Origin: Ancistrus triradiatus
Taxonomy: Eukaryota; Chordata; Actinopteri; Siluriformes; Loricariidae
DNA length: 64,000 nucleotides
Reading direction: 5' to 3'
Assembly: GCA_025084515.1 (NCBI GenBank)
Contig: JAJAGP010000081.1
Location: 806,001 to 870,000 of the forward strand
Made by a program: the position numbers and the translations under genes. Numbering within the stretch: the stretch's first letter is position 1; every line of letters begins with the position of its first letter. The notes under the pieces were generated by a model. That model saw only the letters and a list, made by a program, of their open reading frames with translations. It had not been told where the DNA came from and searched no databases. This document shows positions 12,107 to 23,960 of the stretch, in pieces.

Positions 12107-14140
12107 CGCCATGATTGGCTGACTCCTGAGAGCGGACCGCACTTCTTGAGTCATTCTCCCAGTGTGGCCTCATTAATCGACCGAACAGACGAAGAGCGTC
12201 CCTAAGTTTTGCAACCTCAGCAAAGATAACCGCAAGTCAAATATGATCCCAAGACTGCCCTGACAAGACCCAAGCTACATGGAGTATAGAAAGCTGATCT
12301 GAGCAGAATAACTTGATTTTCTTCTTCAATATTTCCCTTTATCCACTGGCATGAAATCCAGGCCGGACCAAGAGCCAGCTATTATTATTAGTCTGCTTCT
12401 CTGGTCTTCATAGGAAGCGTTTACAGAGCCAAAACGATTACGCAACCAAATGTGGAAAGCATTAGAACAACCACATAACAAATCAGGCTTTCATTTTAGG
12501 CTTCCGGTACATTTCTTCTGTTTTCCATTGTTGCATGAAGCGGACAGTGTGTGAGGGTAAACAACTCCCACTTAATGTGTTCGACCAGGCTGTTAGACGT
12601 TGGGATGTCAGGTCATTTCGTTTCATTATGTCTCAAAGCGTGCCTGAAAAGATGGACGCTGAATCAGCATGGAGACGAGAGCCCAAACCGACCTGAACCC
12701 AATCAGTACGGGAAGGTCAAAGTCTCCAGACTCATATCCGACCTATAACCAGAGAACGTTCCCCAACATGAAAGTGCTCTCGGATGTATTAAACATCGCG
12801 CATCCGTACCTATTTGTCAGAGGCACATTTCCCTGCAGGCAGAAGCTACTAGCTTGAAAATGGTGCTGTTAAAATACACACCGCCTCTCTCCCCGTGTGT
12901 CATTTGGCAGTTAAATGTCCGGGCGCAATAGCGGCCTAACGGATGCACAGGTTCAGGTTAGCCACCCTAAGCACCTTTTGTTTCTGCACAGACTATCGCT
13001 CATTGGGCCGTTTTAGATGGCTCCGTTCTTGTTCTTTGAGGCTGTAAGGAGGATCATACTGCGGCAGAAATACTGAGCAAGGAATTTCACCACCTCATTA
13101 AGAGGCTCGGTAGGAAACCAAAAGGCCATTCTCATCACGTCGCCTGGCTGGCTGGCTGGCTGGCTGAAGGACGCACCAACGCTGAGACCAATAAGCCCCA
13201 AGTACAGAGCAGCACCTTCGAATCAGGGAGACGCTAATAGGGAGCAGGTGATTCGTTATCTGAACCGAAAGGGAATGAAGTGAATTCCACACCGGTGCCG
13301 CGATATCCGTCACGCAGAGTGACATGGAAGCTCGTTCCAACTCTCCTCCCGACAATATGGCCTATATTTAGCGTTTTAAAACGTCAGCATTGTTCCTTAC
13401 AGAGGAAGCCAAAAAAAAAAAAAAAGTCGGCTCATCTTCCCCTTCGAGGTGTTAACCGCCCTTCTGTACCTGCACCTTACAATCAGACCTCCCTTCCCCC
13501 TGTCAGTATCCTCCCACGTGAATCCGATAGGTTCTGACAGGCGCACTGTTCCAAGTCTGGAAGGATGAAACGCTCTCTCTTAACGTCGCCCTAATCTCCA
13601 TTCATAGACCCAAACATCTGACTTGAGCCTGTGATCTGGGACGCTTGAAGACTTCTGTTGGGCTTTTCACGGCTCTTCTATCAAAGCAGGCGTTTAAAAG
13701 CGCGTCTAATAGATGAGCTTCTATTTTCGGTCGTCTTTGACAAAGGCAAGGAGGCAAACAGAAGAAAAAGTCAAGACGCAGAATTAAAAAGCCTGTCCCG
13801 TGGGGACGGAAAAGGCTGTTCTGCTTTGTTCTCTTCTGTTCTGTTAACGAAGAAATCCACCCCACCCCACCCCGACATTTCAGTCTTTTAGCACTCCAGT
13901 GAGTCGTTTGCGAAGCTGCTGTCAGATTTCTGAGAGCACATTTGATAACGACGAATTAATGATGATAGAGACGGAGGTTAAATGAAACAAGACATGCGGC
14001 TACTTGAGTGACACGCGGAGGCTGCCAAAGAAAATTGGCTGACGGCTGAAGGAAGTCCCCCGGGGAATGCACCGCCTCATGCTCCTGTCTTTGGCATCAC
14101 CAAGGCTACGTTCCCACACCAGGTAAAAGTGGCTAAATGC
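12107..14140. other. non-coding DNA, no gene seen
   Basis: Holds a (CTGG)n run at 13143-13166 and an A15 run at 13411-13425. The stretch 13900-14060 has regulatory texture (gacgaattaatgatgataga). No recognisable coding sequence. Confidence 0.4.
13143..13166. repeat. (CTGG)n tetranucleotide repeat
   Basis: Six tandem CTGG/GGCT units seen directly. Confidence 0.9.
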
Positions 14141-14163
14141 AGAGGTAAACAATCAAAATGGGC

Positions 14164-14370
14164 TCAGCAGTAATATGCCACTTTGGTTTTCTTAGCAATT
14201 CCTGTACACTGGGATGTTTGGTACTGCTGGCAGACCCGTATGACCGCACTCTTCGCTATGCCTGCAAATTCAGATACTTCCTTCACACTATGGCCTTTGG
14301 CACGCCCAAATGCAAATCCACTCCTTTTATGCCAATCATTAACATCTGCTTTACGACCCATTTTCCACAC
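14164..14370 (-). pseudogene. Tc1/IS630-type transposase, N-terminal fragment
   Basis: The minus-strand product starts MGRKADVNDWHKR and continues with KGHSVKEVSEFAGIAKSAV, the spacing and pattern of the first helix-turn-helix of Tc1-type transposases (small-x-S-V-x-E-x-x-x-h-x-G-h-x-x-x-x-h). About 68 residues survive; there is no second DNA-binding module and no DDE domain. It differs in sequence from the other transposase remains here, so it is a separate lineage. Terminal repeats were not found. The assignment is by pattern recognition and is moderate. Confidence 0.5.
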
Positions 14371-14560
14371 ATCGAACGAGACTTTTGCTGCACTGTACCA
14401 CTTCTTCTCGTTCTGTGAATCCCGTCACACAACCACAGGAATTTATAGCCCGATAATCCTCGTGCAGCGCCATCTGCCAGAGCCTGAAGTTACTACCACC
14501 TTAAACACTGCTCTTCTCCAATCTCTCTTCTCCTTGGCGTCCATTTATGACGAATGTTAA

Positions 14561-16227
14561 GTTGTCATGACCTTAAAATCGCCTGAATTCTTTTTTGGTT
14601 TTGTATTCGCACCACCAGTAGGAGCGCTGTGTGACGCTGAAGGGATGTAAGATGCACAAATTTTGCTTAAATTTTGCAAAATGGCATTTTATCTCCTTTG
14701 TAAAGCCTGGACTTCACCGTCGGTCCATTTGTCTGTTTTTTTTATAAACTGTTGTTTATATGGCTACCAGTGTATAAGCATATTTAAAAACAGAAGTTGA
14801 GCTCAAAAAGGCACTTGTGTCTGGACCAGTCATCACATACTTAGGTCACTCAGGGTTCCTAGGCGCTGAGAAAAGGACCTACTCTGAAGTAGGAGCTATA
14901 CATGGACTGCGGTGCGAACAAGCCAGAAAAGGGGCAGTTCTAAAAACTTTGAAAAAGTGTGCCAAAGCAAGAAATGATGTGAAAAGCAGATTTGTGCTAC
15001 TTTTACCTACTGTGTAAATGTCCTTCAAAGAAGGAAAGGAGAGAGTTCGGATCAGGGCACGGAATCGAGCAGGTCGACTCCAGGTTGAACCGGCACCTTC
15101 TATCACCTCCTACCACGGCACCACCATTCAAACTGGGACGAGTCAAAGTGTGACGGTCCGAAGCCAGAAACCCTAATGAGGCTGTACGTTCCAATCCTTG
15201 ATATCCTCCGGCATTTCTTGCAGGGCACTGAATTCTAGAAGTGTAGCCCTGAATATTTATGCGGCTCAGCGAGAAACAGATCACGACGCAGCGTTTTAGG
15301 AACGGATAACTATCTCATACGCCTGCACATTCTAAGATAAGGCCGCCTTGCTGGGAGCACCTGGTGCGATAGCATCTGCCTGAGCTCTCGACTGAAATAA
15401 TGCCGACCTAAAATGGTCCGCCAGCCTAAAATGGTCTTCGGCATCACCCACCCACCCATCCCGGAGAAATGAACACGTGCCCAAATCAACGTTGACTGAC
15501 AGACGGTGACGGTGGGACGCTGGGACTTCAATTATTGCAGCGCAGGGCCATTGTGATAGGTAAGCACGAGGCGAAGCCCAAGCTGCAGCAGGAGATCGGC
15601 AAGCAGGCGCCGGCAGGCGGCCAAGACAGCTGTGATTAATGCACTATCTGCTCCAGCGAACAGCTCAAGCAGCGTATACACCGAACATTATCATAACTTT
15701 TCAGCTCTAATCGCAAAAAGAATACAGGGAGAAAGGGGAAGGATTTATGCCCAGTCGTTCAGCCCGTCCACTATTCACCCGGGCCTCTCATGTTGGCCGG
15801 TCACTCGCCGATTCTTTAAGTTTGGAAATATGAGTTAAAGATGAAGCTAATGCATTCGCTCACACCATACAGATGGGCAAGACCATCAATTGTTTCAAAG
15901 CGGCACTGTGAAATCATATTTTCGCCCTCTCCGAAGCAACTGCAGAGGAGCCGTATTTCATCGCAAAAGTCGTTGCGCAAGATTACAGCTGCTGTTATAT
16001 TGTAATTTTGCTGATCGATAGGCTCTGGTCCTCCCACACACAGTATACTATGTATCAAGCCACCATGTCACAGCCGTGGTATTAAAGGCAATAGAACATA
16101 ATGGCAAAGACACTGCTTTTTCCAGTCGGGGCTCCACCAGGATCTGTAACTGTTTACGTTGCGAGTGGCATGCTGTACTGCGATTATTATCTTCGCCATA
16201 ACCCAGCATTCAATGCTCTGCAGAACC
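14561..16227. other. non-coding DNA, no gene seen
   Basis: No repeat family or coding sequence is recognised. Part of 15540-15700 has regulatory texture, nothing specific. Confidence 0.4.
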
Positions 16228-16439
16228 CAGAGGCGGCATGAGTACACAATACTTAACGTAAGTAAAAGTACTACTAATGTGATTAAAAGATAAACAAGTC
16301 AAAGTTGAAGTATGGTTTATACTCACCATTTTACGATGGAACAATCAGAAGAAACCATTTTCTGAAATCTGTATTTCAAATTTTCCCAGGCAAGCGATAC
16401 GTAGTCCAATACCCTCCTGTACCCGGATGAGGAAATATA

Positions 16440-16508
16440 TACGTGTGTATACACACACACGCACGCACGCACGCACACACGCACACACACACACATACAT
16501 ACATACAT
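16440..16508. repeat. compound CA/CGCA/TACA microsatellite
   Basis: Directly visible alternating purine-pyrimidine tract next to the left end of the Tc1 element; it may have grown at the insertion junction. Confidence 0.9.
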
Positions 16509-17854
16509 AGGGCCAAAACATATTTAGTCATCCACTGATTGTACAAGTTCTCCTAGTTAGAAAGATGAAATTTTCATCATAGCTACACTTCAACTATGAG
16601 AGACAAAATGAGAAAAACAAATCCAGAAAATCACATTCTAGGATTTTTAAAGAATATATGGTGAAAAATAAGTATTTGGTCAATAACAAAAGTTCAACTC
16701 AATGCTTTATAACATAACCTTTGTTGGCAATGACAGATGTCAAACGTTTCCTGTAAGTCTTCACCAGGTTTGCACACCACTGTAGCTGGTATTTCGGCCC
16801 ATTCCTCCATGCAGATCTTCTTTTAGAGCAGTGATGTTTTGGGGCTGTCACTGGGCAACTGGGTACTTTCAACTCCCTCCACAAATTTACGGAGCCACTC
16901 CTTCGATGCCCGAGCGGTGTGTTTGGGATCATTGTCATGCTGGACGACCCAGCCACGTTCCATCTTCAATGCTCTCACTGATGGAAAGGAGGTTTTAGCT
17001 TAAAATCTCATAATACATGGCCCCGTTCATTCTTCCCTTAACACGGATCAGTCGTCCTGTCCCCTTTGCAGAAACACAGCCCCAAAGCATGAGGTTTCCA
17101 CCCCCATGCTTCACAGTAGGTATGGTGTTCTTGGGATGCAACTCAGAATTCTTCTTCCTCCAAACACAATGACTTGAGTTTTCCATTTTGGTTTCATCTG
17201 ACCACATGATATTCTGCTACTGATGGTAGCCCGTGTTACTTTGGTCCCAGCTCTCTGCAGGTCATTCATCAGGTCCCTCCGTGTAGTTCTGGGATTTTTG
17301 CTCACCGTTCTCATGATCATTTTGACCCAACGGGATAAGATCTTGCGTGCGGCCCCAGATCGAGGGAGATTATCAATGGTCTAGTATGTCTTCCATTTTC
17401 TTACAATTGCTCCCACAGTTGATTTATTCACACCAACCCGCTTGCCTATTGTAGATTCACTCTTCCCAGCCTGGTGCAGGTCTACAATTTTCTTCTTGGT
17501 GTCCTTCGACAGCTCTTTGGTCTTGGCCATGGTTGAGTTTGGAGTCTGACTGTTTGAGGCTGTAGACAGGTGTCTTTTATACAGATAACGAGGTCAAACA
17601 GGTGCCATTAATACAGGTAACTACTGAAGAACAGAATAGCTTTTTAAAGAAGACATTACAGGTCTGTGAGAGCCAGAAATCTTGCTTGTTTGTGGGTGAC
17701 CAAATACTAGTTTTCCACCATGATTTACAGTTAACTTCTTTAAAAATCCTACAATGTGATCTCCTGGATTTTTTTATTTTTATTTTGTCTCTCATACTTG
17801 AAGTGTACCTATGATGAAAATTACAGACCTCTCTCATCTTCTAAGTAGGAGAAC
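16508..17854 (-). mobile_element. Tc1-type element, copy A (damaged)
   Basis: The left end reads GGGCCAAAACATATTTAGTCA, a mutated form of the CAGTGGGGCAAAAAAGTATT end seen in copy B. The shared inner part of the inverted repeat (caactatgagagacaaaatg) is present. The right inverted repeat stops after AAGTAGGAGAAC and runs into an AT repeat, so about 40 terminal bases are missing. Such an end-deleted copy should be immobile. The transposase is on the minus strand. Confidence 0.85.
16699..17530 (-). pseudogene. Tc1-type transposase pseudogene, copy A
   Basis: A cut-and-paste transposase of the DD34E class, read on the minus strand from the ATG at 17530 (product begins MAKTKELSKDT-like). Recognisable blocks in order are the paired-type helix-turn-helix region, NPRTTRRDLMNDLQRAGTKV, MWSDETKME with the first catalytic Asp, PTVKHGGGNLMLWGCVSAKG, and QHDNDPKHTAR-like sequence with the second Asp in a shifted frame. 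Compared with copy B it lacks about 65 bp covering the SPDLNPIENLW block, so the catalytic Glu is gone. Frameshifts separate at least three reading segments, and some 50 bp are missing after the WSDET block. It lies inside copy A of the element and is certainly non-functional. Confidence 0.85.
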
Positions 17855-18245
17855 ATATATATATACACCATTTTTTAAATACATCACACTAAATGGCTCA
17901 TAAACAGACATGGCAACCCATATTTAACCCAACAACAGTTATCATCGAATCCATTGCTGCATTTCAGTCCAACAAACTGCAGCTTCACCAATTTTTAGGG
18001 CAGTTCTTGTAAACACACCACACCACTACTTATAAATAAGTAGTATAAACATAGGATTCCAATTTGCACTTCATTAGGTGCCTGAATAAGATTGCCTAAA
18101 TAAAAAAGAAAAATACAGACATATTAAACAGATAAAAAAATATTCATAAACGCTTCAGTAACGAGTCTGTTTTGAGAGTAAAAAATATTAAGTTACAGAT
18201 ATAATCAAGTAAAGTACAGATACCTAAAAACCCCTTCAGTACAGT

Positions 18246-19380
18246 GTCATACCGCCTCTGCAGAGAGCCTGAAGCTTGAAAAAAAGCAGCCACACTAAGT
18301 GCGGACACCCTGTTCCCCCGACACATTCCCGTGATGGACACATCTACGGCAGCGCAGCACCAGAAGGCCGCGCGGTAAAAATGCAATTTTGTGCCGAGGG
18401 GTCTCTTTGAGAATTCGAGCCAGCCGAGGTCCACACGTCTAATCAAGAGGTGAAGAGAGGCTGCAACGCCCAGGGCCGTCCTTCCGGACCATTTTGGCAA
18501 AAACAGGGCCTCGCGCGTTATCAGGTCTGCGTCGGGGGAGAGAACTAAAGAGCGAGGAAGTGGAGTACCCTAAAATTAAGGAGGGGATGGCGGGGACGTG
18601 TTTACATCTGCCATCGGCAAGTCCTTCAAACTGACCCGCCATTATCGCTGCAGGTTAGGACGCGACATCCTGTCTGGACGTCGCGCTGCCACTTGATAAC
18701 CCAACGACCACGTGCCAACCGGCGGTCTCAAAAATCGCAAATGGAGCTTAAGTGACGGTTTCCATTAAGACCTCCATCCTGGCTGGCAGGGAAAGTGTCC
18801 TTCAGAGGACGACCCCCCCTCCGAACTCCCCACCCACACCTCTTACACCTCGGAGCAAACAAGCCAGTAGCTTTCACGTAAATATAGCCTGAACAGAGTG
18901 CACAGGACTCTACAAATGCTTTCATGTCACTTTTTTCCTCCCGAAAGACAGACATGCACTTAGTGGAGCTGTTTTTTTGCTTGTATTCTTCACTCTAACA
19001 ACATGCCCTCTCTCAAATTAACAAGGCTATAAATATGAAATCTGCTAACGATTACCACTGGATCAGTACCAAGTACCGAATGATAATCAGAGCGACTCTG
19101 TTCAGCAACACCCTCCCCCTAAAGAAAACCACCCCAAACCCGGTCGTGCCAAGAACGCATTGCTTCAGGAGGAAGTCCGCTCCAGCATGAGGGACATCAA
19201 AATGACAAAATGACAATGTGCTGGCTCTTAGAGACCCACATCAAAACTGCCCTGGAATTATGGGTTTCCTTCCCAGCATGCCTGTTCTGCAGAACAATGT
19301 GTCAGGGCCAGGCTGAACGCTTCGAGCTTTCATTCCTGAAGCAGGCGAGCAGAAGGAAGTTCCCCCTGATAACAATTTGT
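18246..19380. other. non-coding DNA, no gene seen
   Basis: No repeat or recognisable gene. The segment 18300-18720 is GC-richer and open in two minus-strand frames without any domain. Confidence 0.4.
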
Positions 19381-20115
19381 TTGCCTTCCCGTGTAGCGCA
19401 GGCGATTCGCTGACGGGGCGATAATTGCATCGCTGATTTTGTTCAGTCAAGACGTTCCTCAGCACATTCTTCACTTCAAACAGCTCATCAAACATCGTCT
19501 GTTCGTCGGCGGTAAATGGCGAGCCAGCCAACAAATTGTCCACTTTGAAGCCCGTGCTCCGCTTCATTAAGGGACCGCCGTTTGATTTTGACGTCCGCCA
19601 AGCGTGCAGCCACGAAAGGAGGCTTGAATTCTAATAGGCTAGACATTAAGTATTCCTTCACTTGTCAAGTCGAACGCATTATCTTTTCCCTTATCCGTCG
19701 AGAAGGTCGTCTGCTAAGATGCGACCGAGACGAGCAAGGGCTTTTGAAAACGGGTGGGCCTTCTGAATGGAGCGAAGGAAGAACAGCTGCTCGGGTCATT
19801 TGCTCTCTGGACGCGGCGAGGCCATAGGTTAAACTCATTATAGTTTGGGCGGTAAGGGTGACGCCCCTGGCTTTTCTTCGTCTTCCTGGCTCTCCCACCC
19901 CCTCCCTTCTCCTGCTCTTTTCCTTGCTCTATTTTTGATGAGCGGCGGGACTCGGAGAGCTGGCCCCTGCCACTTTAATATTTCATACGGCCGTGCAATA
20001 ACACCGACAACATCTCGCCCCATCGACGCCCCTCCCTGCCCACCAGCCTCTGCACTCTCGCCGGCAGCATGGAGAGCAGGTGTAATTTGCAAATGCTAAT
20101 TGAACCTTGCCACGG
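19381..20115. promoter_or_regulatory. candidate conserved non-coding element cluster
   Basis: Non-repetitive and motif-rich. It includes gcgataattgcatcgctgat near 19420, a pyrimidine-rich block at 19870-19930, ccactttaatatttcatacg around 19970, and ATTTGCAAATGCTAATTGAA at 20085-20104, which joins an octamer-like site to homeodomain ATTA cores. A minus-strand frame of 108 codons (19241-19567) overlaps its left edge; its start context is weak and its product unknown. Conservation is inferred, not shown. Confidence 0.35.
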
Positions 20116-21746
20116 GTCAGCGAGCCTTTCCCGTCTCTCGGAGCCGCTACTCTCAACGAGCTACAGCTAGCCGACGCGTGCCACTACCTCTGTTCCTTCC
20201 CACATGGCCAGCATCGCCCCCCATCTCCTCCCCCAGTCTGAGCAGACGGTTTGTCTAGCAAGATTTTGGCTCATCCTTTACAACCGTCTGGTAGTAGTAC
20301 GCCTGTTGGCGAGGTGATTGAAATGCAGCGCAGGGACGAGCTGTTTAACTTCCGCATTACGTTCTCTGAAGCATCGGAATACGTTGACGTGCAACGCAAC
20401 GATATATAAATGCGCCACAGATACCGCTGAAACCACGATTGGAACGCTATCGTCTATGCAGCATCGGAAACCTGAACTGTCAACAAATCCACCAGCAAAC
20501 TGTTCAAATCTACGTACAGAATGCAACTCGCTGGCTGCACACAACCAAGAGGGAATCAGTCCACTTAAAGGAACAGCAATTTCCAGACCATGCTATGCAA
20601 TATCCCCTTTTAAACACTTTAAGCAGTACAAACCTTTCCATCTGTCAGGGTTAGACCATAACGTCGTTTCTGCTTACGCAAGTCGTTCACGCAAATTCAA
20701 TCAACAGTCCTGAAAAAATATGGATTATTTAATATTATTATGGCAGTAACAATAGACATGCTAAACCTTTTTTCATTTGACCAACATCCGAGTTAAAAGA
20801 CGTTTTCATTTCCTATTATAATTTATCGTAAGTGTTAAGACCGCAGTCGTTGATCTTTAACGAAACGCATACCTGATAACGCAGAGGGTTTTAAGAAGTC
20901 CCCCCCTCCCAACGTTCTTCATCCTCGTCTGAGAAAGTCTCAGAATCAAATTTCCTTTTCATTTTTATTGCATCAACGCTTGGTTGAGTTTTTTTTCTTC
21001 TCAACCCGGAGTTTGATGTCTCTACTATCAAATGATCATCTTTAAACAGAGCCGCTCGGGTTCTGTAAAGGTCACCGTGGAGTGGGAGGATGTCGTGCCG
21101 CTCGTGGAATTAAAAACCTTCCCTAATCCCCCTTAATATCACATTTCTCTTTATTCAGATTATACTCTGTTGGTTTTGGTTGGGCTTCAAAAAATAAGGA
21201 TGATTTCTCGTTCTAAACGCAAAATTCTGGCACCTGTAATGTTAAAGCGATATCGTTCATCGTTTTCTCTGCGAAAAAGGTGGGAACCTCAGCTTTGGGC
21301 CGAGGGTTCATAACGTGATCTATTGTCTACCAATCATGATCTGTACTATCAAAATAATAAGCTTTAAACTGAGTATTTTGGGCTGTGTGAAGGTGACCCT
21401 GAGGCACCGAGCAGCTGGGTGGGAGGATTTCACGCTGCTCCAGACTTTAAAGAAGCGTACAGTTCGACGGAGGATTAAAGATGCTGACAAATAAACAAAG
21501 AAAGAAATAAACTTGCAGACACTTCTGCCTACCTGATGCAAACTCGTGTCATTTAACCAGAACGAGCAACAGGAGCCCAGTGTTGTTTTCTGACATGTTT
21601 TTTTAATGTTTAAAAAAAACACAGGTCAACAAGAGAGGATGTGCTACCCATCTATCAGATGCCCAGCCCACTTAGAAGGCGCCAAAACCTCAAAACCCAA
21701 GTCACCACCACGGTGGGCACGAGTATTAGAACACTGTGCCATATAG
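20116..21746. other. non-coding DNA, no gene seen
   Basis: Two similar AT-rich passages with ccgctcg/ctgctcc-containing words occur at about 21040-21130 and 21360-21450, suggesting a weak old duplication (gaggatgtcgtgccgctc against gaggatttcacgctgctc). No coding sequence is recognised. Confidence 0.35.
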
Positions 21747-22162
21747 AGTACTGTGCAAAAGTCTTAGGCCACCATTAGATTTGTTGGTTTAGCAATGGTG
21801 TAATGACCACAGAGAATAATTTCGCAGTCTCTTTCTTAAAATACAAGCCAAAAATTTGTATGCAGTATTGTTTTTATGGCAAGTATTTAGTCAAATCTGG
21901 CAGATCCTCCAAGTTTACCCTTCTACAGTCCAAAGAAGCTTGTTAAGGAATGCTTTTTAGAAGGGTAGCAGCCAAGAATCCACTTTTTCAGAAAGGGAAC
22001 AGGGTGAAAAGGTTAAGATATGCTCAAGCTCACAAAGATCAGAATGAAGATCAGTGGAAGACAGTATTATGGACTGACGACCTAAGTTTGAAATTTCACC
22101 TGGTCAGTATACCATTTCTAAAACAACAAATCTAATGGTGAGACCTAAGACTTTTGCACATC
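21747..22162 (+). mobile_element. short Tc1/mariner-like relic, copy 3 (keeps transposase piece)
   Basis: The left end is intact: AGTACTGTGCAAAAGTCTTA then GGCCACCATTAGATTTG. The right end reads acctaagacttttgcaca. It is about 415 bp long and contains a plus-strand transposase fragment, which links the short-relic family to Tc1/mariner. Confidence 0.85.
21950..22135 (+). pseudogene. Tc1-type transposase fragment
   Basis: The product includes RVAAKNPLFQKGNRVKRLRY, then AHKDQNEDQWKTVLWTDD. This is the linker before the DDE domain and the first catalytic Asp block (consensus V-h-W-S/T-D-E), here WTDD, with the usual Glu changed. The remaining DDE domain is missing and sequence runs directly into the right inverted repeat. 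Confidence 0.75.
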
Positions 22163-22507
22163 GGATTGCTCTCAGTACTGTAAATGTTTCATCTCCCGGG
22201 TTAATTCCTTTACTTTAATTCATCAGAGGATGTATGCACACAAGTTCTGACAGGCAATTCAATAAGGCTCTTGTCAACTAATGCTCTGAAAAGTCATTAA
22301 AATGAAAATGCAGGGCCAAAGAAAATCGATAAAATGGAGACAAGTGCTTCCTGGCTGATGGCGGATGTCAGTGTTAATGCAGGTAACAGGGTCGCACGCA
22401 GCTCAGTCGTTAACCTCCTTCTGGAAGCAACCCTATGGACACAGATGCTCGTTCCCATTTGTCAGGGCGGAAGCTGGTTCATAAAGTACACTAGTAAAAT
22501 AATTATA
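22163..22507. other. spacer between two Tc1-like relics
   Basis: No gene or named repeat seen in this 345-bp spacer. Confidence 0.4.
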
Positions 22508-22877
22508 GATCAGAGCAAAAGTCTTAGGCCACCTTTTGATTTATGGGTGTAGCAATGCTGCAATGACCGGTTGTAACATATTGTCAGTGATCGGACCCAA
22601 AACTTGGATTCGTCACTCCATAATCCTGTTTTCCACTGATGCTCATTCCAATATTTGTGAGCTTTAGCATATGCTAATGTTTTCATCCTGTTCGCCTTTG
22701 GAAAAACTGGTTTCTTGGTTGCTACCCTTCCTGATAAAGCTGCAAGGTCACACTAGCCCTAGTTTTTTATCTTGTAGAATTCTAATAAAGACTGAGAAAT
22801 AATTATAAGGTAATCACAGCACTGCTAAACCAACGGTTACTTAATCTAAGGTGGCCTAAGACTTTTGCACAGTACTG
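22508..22877. mobile_element. short Tc1/mariner-like relic, copy 4
   Basis: The left end is damaged (GAGCAAAAGTCTTAGGCCACC); the right end GGCCTAAGACTTTTGCACAG then TACTG is intact. Inner words match copies 1, 2 and 5. No coding capacity. Confidence 0.85.
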
Positions 22878-23599
22878 CAAATTGAGACTGGAAAACAAAA
22901 AAAGGAAATAAAAGCATTACTACCAATTATGGCTGGTAAATACACAGGGTTTCTTCGGGGCTAACGTTCGGAACCGTGTCAGTAATGCTACAAGATGGCT
23001 GGTTATTTAATAAATTCAGCACACGCTTTAGATATATTTGCTTAATCGCCGTGGAAAGTGGGAGGGGAAAAAAAGCAGAGTGCAATTTGTCTTAAGTTTC
23101 AATTCAGTTTCGGATGCTGTTCTAATTCACTAGCATTAGCACTAGCATTAGAAAATATGTAGTATTTGTATAATACATTATTATTTCTGGCTACAGATTA
23201 ACTCGATTAACTTGAGATATTTATTAAAAATCAATATTTTCCTCAACATGTGCAACCTCTTAGCAACTGGCACTCAAGCAAAGCTAAGCTACAGGCTGCT
23301 GGCAATAATGAAGGGTGGCACACAGGCTAGCGCAGTCACCTCACGACTCCAGAGATGGCGCTATCTGTGTGGAGTTTGCATGTTCTCCCTGCGTCCACTG
23401 TCTTTGCAGACGCTAGTTTTAGGACCATGGAGTCTCTAAAGTGTCCCGATGTGAGTGAGTTGCATGTGCGTGAACCCCAGCTCCGCTGAATCAGATTAAG
23501 CTGGTATCCAGACAGATTACTGAATCTCATTGAGAGCTGGTTTAAAAAAGATTTCCATACAGGACTGGAAAACCTTGTACCTCGTACCAAACGCACTTC
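22878..23599. other. non-coding DNA, no gene seen
   Basis: A CTCF-like word, CCAGAGATGGCGCTA, lies at 23349-23363. A small duplicated word (actagcattagcactagcat) is near 23130. Nothing else is recognised. Confidence 0.35.
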
Positions 23600-23960
23600 T
23601 TTCGCCAAATTAGCCCACCATTGTTCAACCGAGCGGAGTCCTTCAAGTAAGACCTCCCGGCGGCTGTTAAATCCGGGCGATGTTGTGCGAGCTTCGCTAA
23701 TAGGAGCCTTCGCGCAGCTCGTGAAGAACTTCCGCTACAGTCCTTGTAAATAAGCAATTAAAAGCCTTAATGAGCACGATTGCGAGAGTGTTTCTAATCA
23801 AAGTCTGTTATTCCTTTTGTCTTGAAACTACAGCCTCTTGCTTCTGAATGCAAATTAACCAGCCTGCAAAAAGGCAGAGCCGGGGCTGAGGGGGGGGGGG
23901 AGAAGAACAATAAGTTTGCTGTGTGAAAAGCAAACATTAAAACCCTTCAAGCGTTTCTCT
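23600..23960. promoter_or_regulatory. candidate conserved non-coding element
   Basis: Non-repetitive with regulatory texture: aagcaattaaaagccttaat near 23750, CTAATCAAAG near 23795, and ATGCAAATTAA (octamer next to a homeodomain core) at 23848-23858. A G10-11 run follows at about 23890. Conservation is inferred only. Confidence 0.3.

Larger units (their letters stand above)
16228..18245. mobile_element. AGAGGYGG...AAGTACT teleost repeat, split by a Tc1 insertion
   Basis: The left part (16228-16310) reads AGAGGCGGCATGAGTACACA then taagtaaaagtact. The right part (about 18135-18245) reads gttacagatataatcaagta then aagtacagatacctaaaaa. These are the two ends of an abundant teleost interspersed repeat with AAGTA/TACTT-rich termini; a second copy lies at 62.8-63.3 kb. 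The Tc1 copy at 16508-17854 sits between the two ends, so this repeat is the older one. Its class is uncertain. Confidence 0.5.
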
